Of a stretch of DNA of 64,000 nt, positions 52,221 to 59,809 are shown one piece after another. The number at the start of each line of letters is the position of its first letter. Position 1 is the stretch's first letter. Both the position numbers and the translations under genes were made by a program. The notes below the pieces were generated by a model. That model had not been told where the DNA came from. It saw only the letters and a list, made by a program, of their open reading frames with translations, and made no database searches. Where the stretch lies: the NCBI RefSeq assembly GCF_000720765.1, contig NZ_JODC01000009.1, positions 372,001-436,000 of the forward strand, written 5' to 3'. This stretch comes from Streptomyces sp. NRRL S-646. Lineage in GTDB: Bacteria; Actinomycetota; Actinomycetes; Streptomycetales; Streptomycetaceae.

Positions 52221-52499
52221 ATGGACATACTGGGTTTCTCCCTGCTCGTCCTGCTGGTGCTCTTCGGTATCGGCAGCATCGAGAACCGGATCTCCCGCAC
52301 GGACAGACGGGTTGCCCGGGTGGAGCACAAACTCGACCTGATCCTCGGCCACCTGGGACTCACCGAGCCCGAACCGTGGTCGGACGAGGTGAACGCACTG
52401 GTCCGGGACGGCAAGAAGATCCAGGCGATCAAGGTGTACCGGGAGGCGACCGGGGCGGGCCTGAAGGAGGCCAAGGAGGCCGTGGACAAGCTCGGTTAG
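52221..52499 (+). CDS. Membrane-tethered ribosomal protein L7/L12 C-terminal-like domain protein
   Basis: 92 residues: one N-terminal membrane helix (ILGFSLLVLLVLFGIGSI), a short coiled segment (RISRTDRRVARVEHKLDLILGHLGL) and a C-terminal copy of the L7/L12 factor-binding fold (VNALVRDGKKIQAIKVYREATGAGLKEAKEAVDKLG in part). It is not the ribosomal stalk protein, which lacks a membrane helix. The family is common in actinobacteria; role unknown. TATGAT ends seven bases before the ATG and there is no ribosome site, so the mRNA is probably leaderless. Confidence 0.8.
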   Translation: MDILGFSLLVLLVLFGIGSIENRISRTDRRVARVEHKLDLILGHLGLTEPEPWSDEVNALVRDGKKIQAIKVYREATGAGLKEAKEAVDKLG

Positions 52500-52542
52500 A
52501 CCTAGCTCGTCGGTCGGGCATCGGTCATCGGTCGGACCTCGG

Positions 52543-53352
52543 TCAGACGCGGAGCCGCGGCTGCTTCCTGATGTCGGCCAGCCGCTGCGCACCCACCTGC
52601 ACGAAGGCCTTCGTGGCGTCGGCGGACACGTCCCCCGGGCCGCCGTGGGTGAGGGCGATGGCGTCCTCGCCGACGCGGACCACTGCGACGTCGAGGGTGA
52701 GCAGGGTCTGTTCGCCGGTCGCCGTCGCGCCGGTGAACGTGACCCGCAGCCCCTGCCGGTCGTCTCCGACCACCGGCAGTACGGTCTCGTCGACCCGGAC
52801 GTTCTGGAGGGCGCCGCGCCCGGTCACCGCCGTGAACCTGGCGCAGATCTTCGGCAGGGTCTTCATCCAGGTCAGCGTCCGGTCCACGTCGGCGGGCCGC
52901 AACGACAGCACCTGGTACCGCAGCTGCGCCTGGTCCATGGCGTCGTCGAGCCCGGTCACGACCCGGGTCCCGGTGGCGTCCGCACCGAACAGGTCGTCCG
53001 TGTACAGCGCGTCGAGGAGCTTGTGGCACTCGGGCACGTCGGCGTGGGCCTTGAGCACCCCGTCCCGCCAGGTCGCGGCCCCCTGCGTGGGCGCCCACGG
53101 CGCGCCCAGGTCCGCCTGGGTCAGCAGCGCGGCCTGAGCCTGCGCCTCGGTGAGGGGCGGGGGAGCGGCGGGGGCCGTGGCGGACGGCTTCGCACTGTGC
53201 GCGGCGCTGTGCGAGGCCGCGGGTGCCTGCTGCTTCGCCCCCGCGTCCGGCTCCGGGCCCACGCCCACGATGAGGCCGCACGCACTCACGCTCACCAGGG
53301 CCCCCGCGGACATCGCGGCGCCGACGAGGACACGGGACGGGGTGCGGGTCAT
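52543..53352 (-). CDS. Putative lipoprotein (PknH sensor-like/hypothetical)
   Basis: 269 residues. Signal with lipobox SVSAC (Cys25), an Ala/Pro/His-rich linker to about residue 67, then a soluble domain with LTQADLGAPWAPTQGA, PECHKLLDALYTDDLFG, a second Cys in KICARFTAV and a final beta pattern. The layout resembles extracellular sensor-type lipoproteins of actinomycetes; no enzyme motif is visible. AGGAGG seven bases before ATG 53352 fixes the start. Divergent from the thrS-type leader, 144 bp apart; convergent with the L7/L12-like gene with 43 bp of TCGGTC-rich spacer. Confidence 0.75.
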   Translation of the reverse strand: MTRTPSRVLVGAAMSAGALVSVSACGLIVGVGPEPDAGAKQQAPAASHSAAHSAKPSATAPAAPPPLTEAQAQAALLTQADLGAPWAPTQGAATWRDGVLKAHADVPECHKLLDALYTDDLFGADATGTRVVTGLDDAMDQAQLRYQVLSLRPADVDRTLTWMKTLPKICARFTAVTGRGALQNVRVDETVLPVVGDDRQGLRVTFTGATATGEQTLLTLDVAVVRVGEDAIALTHGGPGDVSADATKAFVQVGAQRLADIRKQPRLRV

Positions 53353-53496
53353 CGGACGCCTCCTGGCCACCTCAAGATCGGTTACGTCTCCAAGGGACCA
53401 CCGCGCACGACACCCCACCAGCGCGCCGGGCCGTCCGGGTTACGGTCCCCGCGAAAACCCGTGGCCCCGTCCCCGCCCCCGCGTTACCGTCCTCCC

Positions 53497-53553
53497 ATGC
53501 AGCGCGCCCAGTCGTTCCTCACGACGACGCCGGAGAGTGTCCCGGCGCGCTGA
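53497..53553 (+). CDS. Thr-rich leader peptide of the second thrS (attenuation)
   Basis: An 18-codon frame reading MQRAQSFLTTTPESVPAR, with three successive ACG Thr codons at positions 9-11 (53521-53529). TACCGT ends six bases before the ATG, which fits a leaderless transcript starting at or near the ATG. The frame stops 90 bp before the ThrRS start and a terminator hairpin lies between. By hand, a hairpin CGCCGG/CCGGCG forms at the frame's end (53528-53533 with 53542-53547), and GTCCCGG (53539-53545) can instead pair with CCGGGGC (53578-53584) of the terminator. Ribosome stalling at uncharged Thr codons would favour the latter. Confidence 0.75.
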   Translation: MQRAQSFLTTTPESVPAR

Positions 53554-53570
53554 TCCATGGACTGGATGTC

Positions 53571-53602
53571 CGAAGCCCCGGGGCGAGTGCCCCGGGGCTT
53601 CG
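53571..53602 (+). terminator. Attenuator terminator before the second thrS
   Basis: Perfect 14-bp stem CGAAGCCCCGGGGC/GCCCCGGGGCTTCG with a 4-nt loop. It is upstream of the ThrRS gene and downstream of the leader peptide, so it must be read through for expression. Not followed by a U-tract, as usual here. Confidence 0.8.
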
Positions 53603-53643
53603 TCGTGGGTCGCTCGCCCTCCCCCGTCGCGAGGAGAGAGACC

Positions 53644-54864
53644 ATGTACGACCACCGCCGGCTCGGCCGTGAGCTGGAGCTGTTCGACACCGATCCGCTG
53701 ATGGGCGCGGGGCTGCCGTACTGGCTGCCCGACGGCGCGATCGTGCGGCACGCCCTGGAGGAGTACATCCGCGGCCAGGAACGCGCGGCCGGCTACCGGC
53801 ACGTGTACTCGCCCGTCCTCGGCAAGCGCGAGCTGTACGAGATCTCGGGGCACTGGTCCCACTACAACGACGACATGTTCCCGCCGATGGAGCTGGGCGG
53901 CGAACAGGTCGTCATGCGGCCCAGCCTCTGCCCCCATCACGCCCTCATCTACCGGTCCCGCTCGCACAGCTACCGCGAACTGCCGCTCCGTATCGCCGAG
54001 TTGGGCGGCATGTACCGGTCCGAGCTGTCCGGGGTGCTCGGCGGGCTGACCCGCGTACGGTCCATCCAGCTCAACGACGCCCATATCTTCTGCACCCTGG
54101 AGCAGGCGGTGGAGGAGGCGCGAGGCGCCCTCGAACTCATCGGCCGTGCCTACGCCGACCTCGGCATCCGCGCCTCCCGCCACCGGCTGTCCCTGCCGGG
54201 GGAGGGCGGCAAGTACGTCGCCGACCCGGCGCTGTGGAAACGGGCCACCGGGCTGCTGGAGGAGGTGCTGGCGGGGGCCGGTGTCGAGTACGAGGCGGTG
54301 GCGGGCGAGGCCGCCTTCTACGGGCCCAAGATCGACGTCCAGGTCGTCGACTCCGCCGGCCGCGAGGCCACCCTCTCCACCGTCCAGATCGACTTCCACC
54401 AGCCCGAACGCTTCGATCTGCACTACATCGGCGCCGACGGCGCGAAACACCGGCCGGTCATGGTCCACCGCAGCATCATCGGCAGCGTGGAGCGCGCGGT
54501 GGCGCAGATGATCGAGGAGCACGGCGGGGCCTTCCCCGCCTGGGTTGCACCCGTCCAGCTCGTCGTGCTGCCGGTGTCCCAGGCCCAGGAGCAGCAGGCG
54601 CACGACGTCGTAGGACGGGCCGTGGCACGCGGGCTGCGCGCCGAGTTCGCCGGGCCCGAGCAGGGCAGCCTCGGTGCCCGCATCCGTGCGGCGCGCCTGG
54701 TGCCGTACCAGGCGGTGATCGGCGAACGGGAGGCCGAAGGCGACCTGGCGGCCCTACGTCTGCGGGACGGGCGGCGTCCGGGGGCCGTACCGGTGGAACG
54801 GCTGCTGGAGCGGATCGGGGCGTGCGTCGACACCCGCGGCGCCGAACTGTGGGCGGCTGCGTAA
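53644..54864 (+). CDS. Threonyl-tRNA synthetase paralogue lacking TGS and editing domains
   Basis: 406 residues against roughly 650 for a full ThrRS. It starts directly at the catalytic core (LGRELELFDTDPLMGAGLPYWLPDGAIVRHALEEYI in part) and ends with the anticodon-binding domain (about 300-400). Motif 2 is YRSELSGVLGGLTRVRSIQLNDAHIFC; motif 3 contains HRSIIGSVERAV. The three zinc ligands that select threonine are retained: Cys96, His147, His275 by eye. Without the N2 editing domain, Ser-tRNA-Thr could not be cleared in cis. Such paralogues serve as inducible or antibiotic-resistant backups. GGAGAG precedes ATG 53644. The leader peptide and terminator upstream imply threonine-responsive attenuation. 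Confidence 0.9.
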   Translation: MYDHRRLGRELELFDTDPLMGAGLPYWLPDGAIVRHALEEYIRGQERAAGYRHVYSPVLGKRELYEISGHWSHYNDDMFPPMELGGEQVVMRPSLCPHHALIYRSRSHSYRELPLRIAELGGMYRSELSGVLGGLTRVRSIQLNDAHIFCTLEQAVEEARGALELIGRAYADLGIRASRHRLSLPGEGGKYVADPALWKRATGLLEEVLAGAGVEYEAVAGEAAFYGPKIDVQVVDSAGREATLSTVQIDFHQPERFDLHYIGADGAKHRPVMVHRSIIGSVERAVAQMIEEHGGAFPAWVAPVQLVVLPVSQAQEQQAHDVVGRAVARGLRAEFAGPEQGSLGARIRAARLVPYQAVIGEREAEGDLAALRLRDGRRPGAVPVERLLERIGACVDTRGAELWAAA

Positions 54865-54924
54865 GGTCGCTGTCGTAGCCCGTGTCGTGAAGACCTGTGT
54901 CGTCGTAGTGAGAGGAGCCCGGCC

Positions 54925-55920
54925 GTGACCGGTCAGCCCATCCCGGTGATCATCGACTGCGACACGGGTGTCGACGACGCCCTGGCCCTGCTGTTCGCCG
55001 TACGCCACCCGGCGATCGACCTGCGCGCGGTCACCTGCGTCGCCGGGAACACGGACGTGGACGGCGTCGTCCGCAACACCCTGACCGTGCTGGAGCAGGC
55101 CGGCGCCCCCGACATCCCGGTCGGCCGGGGAGCCGAGCGCCCGCTGATCGAGCCGGCGCGCTCGGCGCGGCATGTGCACGGTGCCGACGGCATGGGCGAC
55201 CTCGGCCTGCCCGCGCCCACCCGCACCCCCGCCGAGGTGGACGCGGTCACTCTGCTGCGCCGCGAGATCCTCGCCTCGCCGCGGCCGGTCACCCTCGTCC
55301 CCACCGCACCCCTGACGAACATCGCACTGCTGCTGCGCACCCACCCCGAAGTCACCCGCAACATCGAGCGGATCGTGTTCATGGGCGGTGCGGTGGCCAC
55401 CGGGAACGCCACGGCGGTCGCCGAGTTCAACGTCTGGCACGATCCGGAGGCGGCCGCGGTCCTGCTCACCGCCGGAGTGCCGATCACGATGTACGGCCTG
55501 GACGTCTTCACTCAGGTCGTCGTCCCCGGCGCCGATGTGCACCGGCTGCGCACCAGCACCGAGCCCGGCACCCGGCTGGCCGGCGAACTCCTCGCCCACC
55601 GTCCGGCGCACCAGGGCGAGGCCCCCGAGGCCGAGGAGGCCGGCGGCCTCGGCGACGCGGGCGCGGTCTGCACGGTCGTCGACCCGGCCGGCATCACCAC
55701 CAGCCTGCTCCCCGTCGAGGTCTCCCTCGCCCCCGGCCCGACCCGCGGCCAGACGATCGTCGACCGCCGCCCCCGCCCCGGAGAGTCCGAGATCCACGAG
55801 GGCGTCCGCCGACAGCCGCTGGTGGACGTGGCATTGGACGTGGACGTGAACCGTTTCGTGAAGCTGTACCTGGAGACGGTGGAGCGCCGGGCCCTGTCGT
55901 CAGACGCCACGCGCGATTGA
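54925..55920 (+). CDS. Inosine-uridine-preferring nucleoside hydrolase family protein
   Basis: 331 residues. The calcium-binding hallmark DCDTGVDDALAL sits at about residues 11-22, followed by VTCVAGNTDVDGVVRNTL, the LVPTAPLTNIALLL segment, the MGGA...N-EFNVWHDPEAA motif (about 153-177) and a late D that completes the site. The enzyme hydrolyses the N-glycosidic bond of ribonucleosides for salvage. GTG 54925 with AGAGGAG upstream. Same strand as the ThrRS paralogue, 60 bp apart, so partial cotranscription is possible. The sequence around 220-235 is Glu/Ala-rich (EAPEAEEAGGLGDAG), an insertion relative to typical lengths. Confidence 0.88.
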   Translation: MTGQPIPVIIDCDTGVDDALALLFAVRHPAIDLRAVTCVAGNTDVDGVVRNTLTVLEQAGAPDIPVGRGAERPLIEPARSARHVHGADGMGDLGLPAPTRTPAEVDAVTLLRREILASPRPVTLVPTAPLTNIALLLRTHPEVTRNIERIVFMGGAVATGNATAVAEFNVWHDPEAAAVLLTAGVPITMYGLDVFTQVVVPGADVHRLRTSTEPGTRLAGELLAHRPAHQGEAPEAEEAGGLGDAGAVCTVVDPAGITTSLLPVEVSLAPGPTRGQTIVDRRPRPGESEIHEGVRRQPLVDVALDVDVNRFVKLYLETVERRALSSDATRD

Positions 55921-56017
55921 AATCGCCGGTGGCCCTGTCCTTGCTGCGGGACCGGCAGGGCACGGTCCTACCCGCTCGGCTTCAGGGCGTGGCCGCAGAC
56001 ATGCAGGCCAGGCCCAG

Positions 56018-56058
56018 GGCCAGGAGAGTTTGTCCTGTACAGGACACTACGCCTGGCC
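56018..56058. other. Nested palindrome between convergent genes
   Basis: An inner perfect 16-bp palindrome TGTCCTGTACAGGACA (56031-56046) is bracketed almost symmetrically by GGCCAGG (56018-56024) and CCTGGCC (56052-56058). It may fold as a bidirectional terminator for the nucleoside hydrolase and the cobalt permease, or bind a dimeric protein. The perfect centre without a loop is unlike the other terminators here. Confidence 0.5.
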
Positions 56059-56080
56059 GACCTGATCCAGAAGACGGGCC

Positions 56081-57136
56081 TCAGTCGTCCTCCGCGCCCG
56101 ACGCCCCCCACCGCTGCTCCACCCTCGCCGCCTTCCAGTACGACACCGCCGCCACCCACACGACCACGAACAGGCCGACGATGATGTAGCCGACGTTGGC
56201 CAGGTCGAGGCCGAAGAGTTCCATCGTGGCGATGAAGAAGGCGACGGCGATGGACAGTCCGGTGATGGTGAGGTTGTAGAACACCTTGCGCACCGGGTTC
56301 GAAAAAGCCCACTGGTAGGCGAAGTTCATGAAGGTGCCGTCCAGCGTGTCGAACAGGCTCATGCCGGCCGCGAAGAGCAGCGGAAGGCAGAGGATCGCGT
56401 ACCAGGGCAGCCCGGCCGCCGCGCCGGAGCCCGCCATCACCATCAGGGTGACCTCGGTCGCCGTGTCGAAGCCCAGGCCGAAGAGGAAGCCGAGCGGGAA
56501 CATCTGGCCGGGGCGGGAGATGGACCTGGTCAGGCGGCCGAGGATCCGGTTCATGAACCCCCGCGCATTCAGATGCTGTTCGAGCTCCTTCTCGTTGTAC
56601 GTCCCCGCCCGCATCGCCCGGAAGACGCGCAGGATGCCGACGAGGGCGACCAGATTGAGCGCGGCGACGAGATAGAGGAACGTGGCCGAGATCGTCGTAC
56701 CCATGAGGCCGAGCACCTGGTGGGTGCGGGAGTGCTCGTTCATGACCTTGTCGGCGAGCTGGGTTCCGCCCGCGATCATCGCCGCCAGCACGACCACCAC
56801 GCTGGAATGCCCGAGCGCGAACCAGAACCCCACCGACACCGGCCGCTTGCCGTCGGCCATCAGCTTGCGGGTGGTGTTGTCGATCGCGGCGATGTGGTCG
56901 GCGTCGAAGGCGTGCCGCATGCCCAGGGTGTAGGCGGTGATGCCGAGGCCGAGCCCGAAGGCCTTGTTGCCGACCTCGTAGTGCCCGGGCACGACCAGCA
57001 GGAAGAGGATGCCGAAGGCGACCACGTGCAGGGCGGCGATCACCGCCATCAGCCCCACCGTCTTCACGGTGTCCTCGCGCCGCCAGCGGAAGGAGGCGGT
57101 CTTCGGCTCGGGCAGGGATGTCCCGGGCAGGGTCAT
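56081..57136 (-). CDS. NiCoT-family (HoxN/NixA) permease, probably cobalt uptake
   Basis: 351 residues with eight membrane helices. The family signature RHAFDADHIAAIDN in helix II is intact (about residues 73-86), followed by GFWFALGHSSVVV and LGFLFGLGFDTATEV, the second and third metal-selectivity motifs. ATG 57136 (with GGAG nine bases upstream) is preferred over GTG 57166. A cobalamin riboswitch lies directly upstream on the same strand, so the transported metal is most likely Co2+ for B12 synthesis. Opposite strand upstream is an ArsR-type regulator, giving a second possible control by metal. Confidence 0.92.
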   Translation of the reverse strand: MTLPGTSLPEPKTASFRWRREDTVKTVGLMAVIAALHVVAFGILFLLVVPGHYEVGNKAFGLGLGITAYTLGMRHAFDADHIAAIDNTTRKLMADGKRPVSVGFWFALGHSSVVVVLAAMIAGGTQLADKVMNEHSRTHQVLGLMGTTISATFLYLVAALNLVALVGILRVFRAMRAGTYNEKELEQHLNARGFMNRILGRLTRSISRPGQMFPLGFLFGLGFDTATEVTLMVMAGSGAAAGLPWYAILCLPLLFAAGMSLFDTLDGTFMNFAYQWAFSNPVRKVFYNLTITGLSIAVAFFIATMELFGLDLANVGYIIVGLFVVVWVAAVSYWKAARVEQRWGASGAEDD

Positions 57137-57176
57137 GCGGTCACGCTCCAGCACCTCGTGGATCACTTCGTGAGAT

Positions 57177-57340
57177 GCCGTGGCCGGTCTCCTGGCTTAC
57201 GGGTCGTACGTCCGCCGCCCGCCTTCCCAGCCGCGTTGCTGCGGCCAGTGGCTGTCCCGAGCGGGACGTGGGCGACGAACTCCCCGATCACAGTGGCGAG
57301 GGCCGCGTCGGCATGGCACCGACTTCCCGAACACCACGGC
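57177..57340 (-). promoter_or_regulatory. Cobalamin (AdoCbl) riboswitch
   Basis: Read on the minus strand: P1 GCCGTGG (57334-57340) pairs with CCACGGC (57177-57183); between them come GGGAAGTCGGTG, ATGCCGACGCGGCCCTCGCCACTGT, a GGGAAGG element and the B12 box AGCCAGGAGACCGGCC (57182-57197). These are the conserved blocks of cobalamin riboswitches. Its 3' end is about 40 bp from the permease start and would sequester the ribosome site when B12 is bound, turning cobalt uptake off. Confidence 0.93.
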
Positions 57341-57381
57341 CCGCCCACCGTAGGGCCGTCGGCACTTCCCTGCATAGCTGC

Positions 57382-57397
57382 ATACCTGCGCAGGTAT
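57382..57397. promoter_or_regulatory. Perfect palindrome ATACCTGCGCAGGTAT, ArsR operator candidate
   Basis: 16-bp perfect palindrome in the 297-bp gap between the permease and the ArsR gene, 37 bp before the ArsR start and upstream of the riboswitch. Size and symmetry fit binding by a dimeric ArsR/SmtB regulator controlling both directions. Confidence 0.6.
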
Positions 57398-57433
57398 TGA
57401 AGATCACATAGGGGTGCCTGCGAGGATGGCCGT

Positions 57434-57793
57434 ATGCATCTCGTCCCGGCCGACCGCGCAGACCGCCGCACGATCGACGGCCACCGGGTGTGCGAGGCCA
57501 TCGAGGCCATCGGCGACGCCGAGCACGTCCGCACCTGGGCCGACCGCTTCTCCCTGCTCGCCGACCCCAAGCGGCTCGCCCTGCTGCTCGCCCTGCACCG
57601 CACCGGCCCGCTGGCCGTGTCCGACCTGGCGATCGCGACCGGCATGAACGACCCTGCCGTCTCACAGGCGTTGCGGCTGCTGCGGGCCGCCGGGGTCGTG
57701 GCCGGGGAGAAGGAGGGGCGGATCGTGCGTTACCGGGTGGTCGACGAGGACGTACGGCTGCTGCTCAAGCACTGTGTGGCGGACGGAGGTTGA
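57434..57793 (+). CDS. ArsR/SmtB-family metalloregulator (Ni/Co type suspected)
   Basis: 119 residues, one winged helix: LLADPKRLALLLALHRTGPLAVSDLA, then MNDPAVSQALRLLRAAGVVAGEKEGRIVRYRV. The classic alpha3 CxC metal motif is absent. Possible ligands are His2 near the N-terminus, and Asp/His/Cys in the last helix (DEDVRLLLKHC), a distribution closer to Ni/Co sensors such as NmtR. Divergent from the cobalt permease with a perfect palindrome between, so it probably represses that gene until metal status changes. GAGGA precedes ATG 57434. Ends in a terminator shared with the LAETG protein gene. Confidence 0.85.
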   Translation: MHLVPADRADRRTIDGHRVCEAIEAIGDAEHVRTWADRFSLLADPKRLALLLALHRTGPLAVSDLAIATGMNDPAVSQALRLLRAAGVVAGEKEGRIVRYRVVDEDVRLLLKHCVADGG

Positions 57794-57815
57794 GCCCAGG
57801 CATCCCCTCGGCATG

Positions 57816-57852
57816 ACGAACGCCCCGGAGCGGGGGTCTCCGGGGCGTTCGT
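57816..57852. terminator. Bidirectional terminator between ArsR and LAETG genes
   Basis: Perfect 15-bp stem ACGAACGCCCCGGAG/CTCCGGGGCGTTCGT with a 7-nt loop between convergent genes. Confidence 0.88.
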
Positions 57853-57866
57853 ATCTCGGGAGTGGC

Positions 57867-58787
57867 TCAGGAGTGGGCTCCGCGGCGGCGCCTGGTCACG
57901 ACGACGATCGCCCCGCCGGCGGCCAGGAGGGCCGCGGCGCCGCCGGCGATGAGGCCGGAGTTGCTGCCGCCGCCGGTCTCCGCGAGGCCACCGCCACCGC
58001 TCTGGCTGACCGCGGGGACGGTGGTCGACGCGGAGGCGACGGGGGTGTCGGTGTCGCTCGGCGTCGACGCGGAGGCGCTCGGGGTCGGGCTCTCCTCGGC
58101 CGGGGTCGAGGGCTGCTCGGACGCCGGGGTCGAGGCCGGCGGGGTGGACGGCGGCTGCGACTCGGTGCTCGTGCAGTCCTTCGTGCCGCCGTTCCAGGAC
58201 GCGATCAGCTTGTCCTTGATGACCGGGTGGTCGGGGCCCTTGGGCAGATCGCCGTGCTCGAAGCCGTCCTTGGCGTCCAGTTTGCCGTCGAACTTCACGG
58301 CGCCCCGGTAGAGGTCGACCTGCGCGAAGCAGCCCGCGTCCGGCACGGCGATGTCGAGGGAGTCGGTCTGGCCCTGCTTGACCGTCACCGAGTCGAAGTC
58401 GACGAAGACCTGCTCGCCGGAGGTGGCGAAGGACGGGCCGTGAGCGAGGTAGGAGGCCAGGGAGGCCGTGCAGGTCGTGGCGTCGCCCGCGGTACGGACC
58501 TTGACGTGGATCTTGCCGTCGTCGGTGGGCCTCAGGGTCTGGTCGTCGACCTTGACCGAGTCGAAGAAGCTGGTGCCGTCCAGGGAGAACTGGCAGCGGT
58601 CCGTCTCCGTCTTGGTGCCGGCACCGGTGCCCGGCCGGTAGCCGTCGGCGTGCTTCCAGCCGTCACCGCCGGGCGTACCGGTGGCCCAGGCGCCCGAGGC
58701 CGCGGCGACGGTGGCGGCGCACAGGGCGAGCGACACAGCGCCCGTTCCCAGGAGGCGGCGCGCGGTGACACGTCTGGCTATGGACAT
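57867..58787 (-). CDS. LAETG cell-wall-anchored surface protein
   Basis: 306 residues. Signal peptide (ARRLLGTGAVSLALCAATVAAASGAWA), a folded domain (about 40-210) with three Cys pairs in reach (TDRCQFS, ATTCTAS, AGCFAQV, KDCTSTE), a Ser/Thr/Pro-rich wall-spanning region (about 210-270) and a sorting signal: LAETG, a hydrophobic helix LIAGGAAALLAAGGAIVVV and basic RRRRGAHS. LAxTG is the class E sortase signal of Streptomyces. ATG 58787 has GGGGA six bases upstream; another in-frame ATG at 58799 lacks it. Ligand unknown. No class E sortase with full catalytic residues is in the window. Confidence 0.88.
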   Translation of the reverse strand: MSIARRVTARRLLGTGAVSLALCAATVAAASGAWATGTPGGDGWKHADGYRPGTGAGTKTETDRCQFSLDGTSFFDSVKVDDQTLRPTDDGKIHVKVRTAGDATTCTASLASYLAHGPSFATSGEQVFVDFDSVTVKQGQTDSLDIAVPDAGCFAQVDLYRGAVKFDGKLDAKDGFEHGDLPKGPDHPVIKDKLIASWNGGTKDCTSTESQPPSTPPASTPASEQPSTPAEESPTPSASASTPSDTDTPVASASTTVPAVSQSGGGGLAETGGGSNSGLIAGGAAALLAAGGAIVVVTRRRRGAHS

Positions 58788-58972
58788 GCAGATCCCCATC
58801 TTGGCGTGTGCAGTTCCCGGCGCGGCGGCGCAGGGCAGCACGCCGCGCCCGGCCGCACCGGGGTGAATGGTCTGAGGAACACCGGGCCCATTGGTCACAT
58901 GCGACCCAGCGCGATCACATCGTGGATCTCCTGGCGGAACGCTGTCAACCTGCGGTAACCGACGGGTAGTTC

Positions 58973-58989
58973 AATTGTCTATTACAATT
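58973..58989. promoter_or_regulatory. A/T-rich dyad AATTGT-CTATT-ACAATT
   Basis: Perfect 6-bp arms in the only strongly A/T-rich patch of this intergenic region, about 190 bp upstream of the LAETG gene and 50 bp past the DUF4142 stop. Operator-like; partner unknown. Confidence 0.4.
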
Positions 58990-59038
58990 TCGCCACAGAC
59001 GGAACAGGTGGCTCCACCATCGCGGAACCGCCCGGATC

Positions 59039-59809
59039 TCACCTCACGGTCGGGCTCGGGGCGGCGTTCTGGCCGGTCGAGGACTCGCCCGGCAGGACCG
59101 GCGGCTGGGTGGTGCTGTCCACCGGCGGGGTGAGGACGATCTGCGGCTGGCCCGCGGCCGGGGGCGGCGGGGTCAGGTCCGTGGAGGGCAGCTTCGGCGG
59201 GGTCGTCTCCTGGAAGAGGACCTGGTCGAAGTTGACCAGACCGGTCTGCTCCATGACCGTGATGTGGTCCAGGACCGTCGCGTTGGCCTGGTCGGCCAGG
59301 ACCCGCACCACGGTGTTCTTGGTCGTCGAGCGGATCTTCGCGATCGTGTTGAAGATCGAACCGTGCGTCACGCGCAGGATGTTGGCGAAGTCCGTGTCGA
59401 ACTGCTTGCCCTGGTCCGCGGCGAGCGTGTTGACGAAGCCGACCTGCTGCGGGCTGGCCACGTTGGGGATCGTGATGTTCAGCATCGTGCTGATCTTGCG
59501 GCAGCTGGCGTCCAGTGCGGCGTGCCCGTCGATGAGGTGCTTGCTCGCGGTGATCACCGCCTTGCTCTGCCCCTTCTTCAGGCCCATCTGGCCCACGGGG
59601 TACTCCCACAGCCCGGCCGCGCGCACCTTGACGACGAAGTCGCGGTCGGCCTCCGTCAGCGGCCCCCACTGGGTCTGCGCGATGACTCTCGATCCGTCGC
59701 TCGACACGGTGTTGACTCCGAGCATCGCGGGATAGGCGAGCGCGGCCAGGGTCAGGCTGAGAGCCCCGCCCACGAAGAGAGTTCCCGTCGCATTCCGCGA
59801 AAAGCGCAC
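59039..59809 (-). CDS. DUF4142 domain exported protein
   Basis: 256 residues. A signal-anchor (GTLFVGGALSLTLAALAYPAM) is followed by a four-helix DUF4142 bundle (about 50-190; LTEADRDFVVKVRAAGLWEYPVGQMGLKKGQSKAVITASKHLIDGH in part), the ferritin-like fold whose members are often linked to stress tolerance and sporulation. A Pro/Thr-rich extracellular tail (190-256) ends PSPTVR. No metal-ligand set is evident. Divergent from the 2OG-oxygenase-like gene across 208 bp. Confidence 0.85.
   Translation of the reverse strand: MRFSRNATGTLFVGGALSLTLAALAYPAMLGVNTVSSDGSRVIAQTQWGPLTEADRDFVVKVRAAGLWEYPVGQMGLKKGQSKAVITASKHLIDGHAALDASCRKISTMLNITIPNVASPQQVGFVNTLAADQGKQFDTDFANILRVTHGSIFNTIAKIRSTTKNTVVRVLADQANATVLDHITVMEQTGLVNFDQVLFQETTPPKLPSTDLTPPPPAAGQPQIVLTPPVDSTTQPPVLPGESSTGQNAAPSPTVR

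Noticed and set aside
52500..52545. Four TCGGTC motifs in a short spacer
   Set aside because: Low-complexity spacer between convergent genes; no symmetry or spacing pattern to support a binding site.
56018..56058. Nested palindrome considered as an integrase attachment site
   Set aside because: No integrase, excisionase or element boundary nearby.
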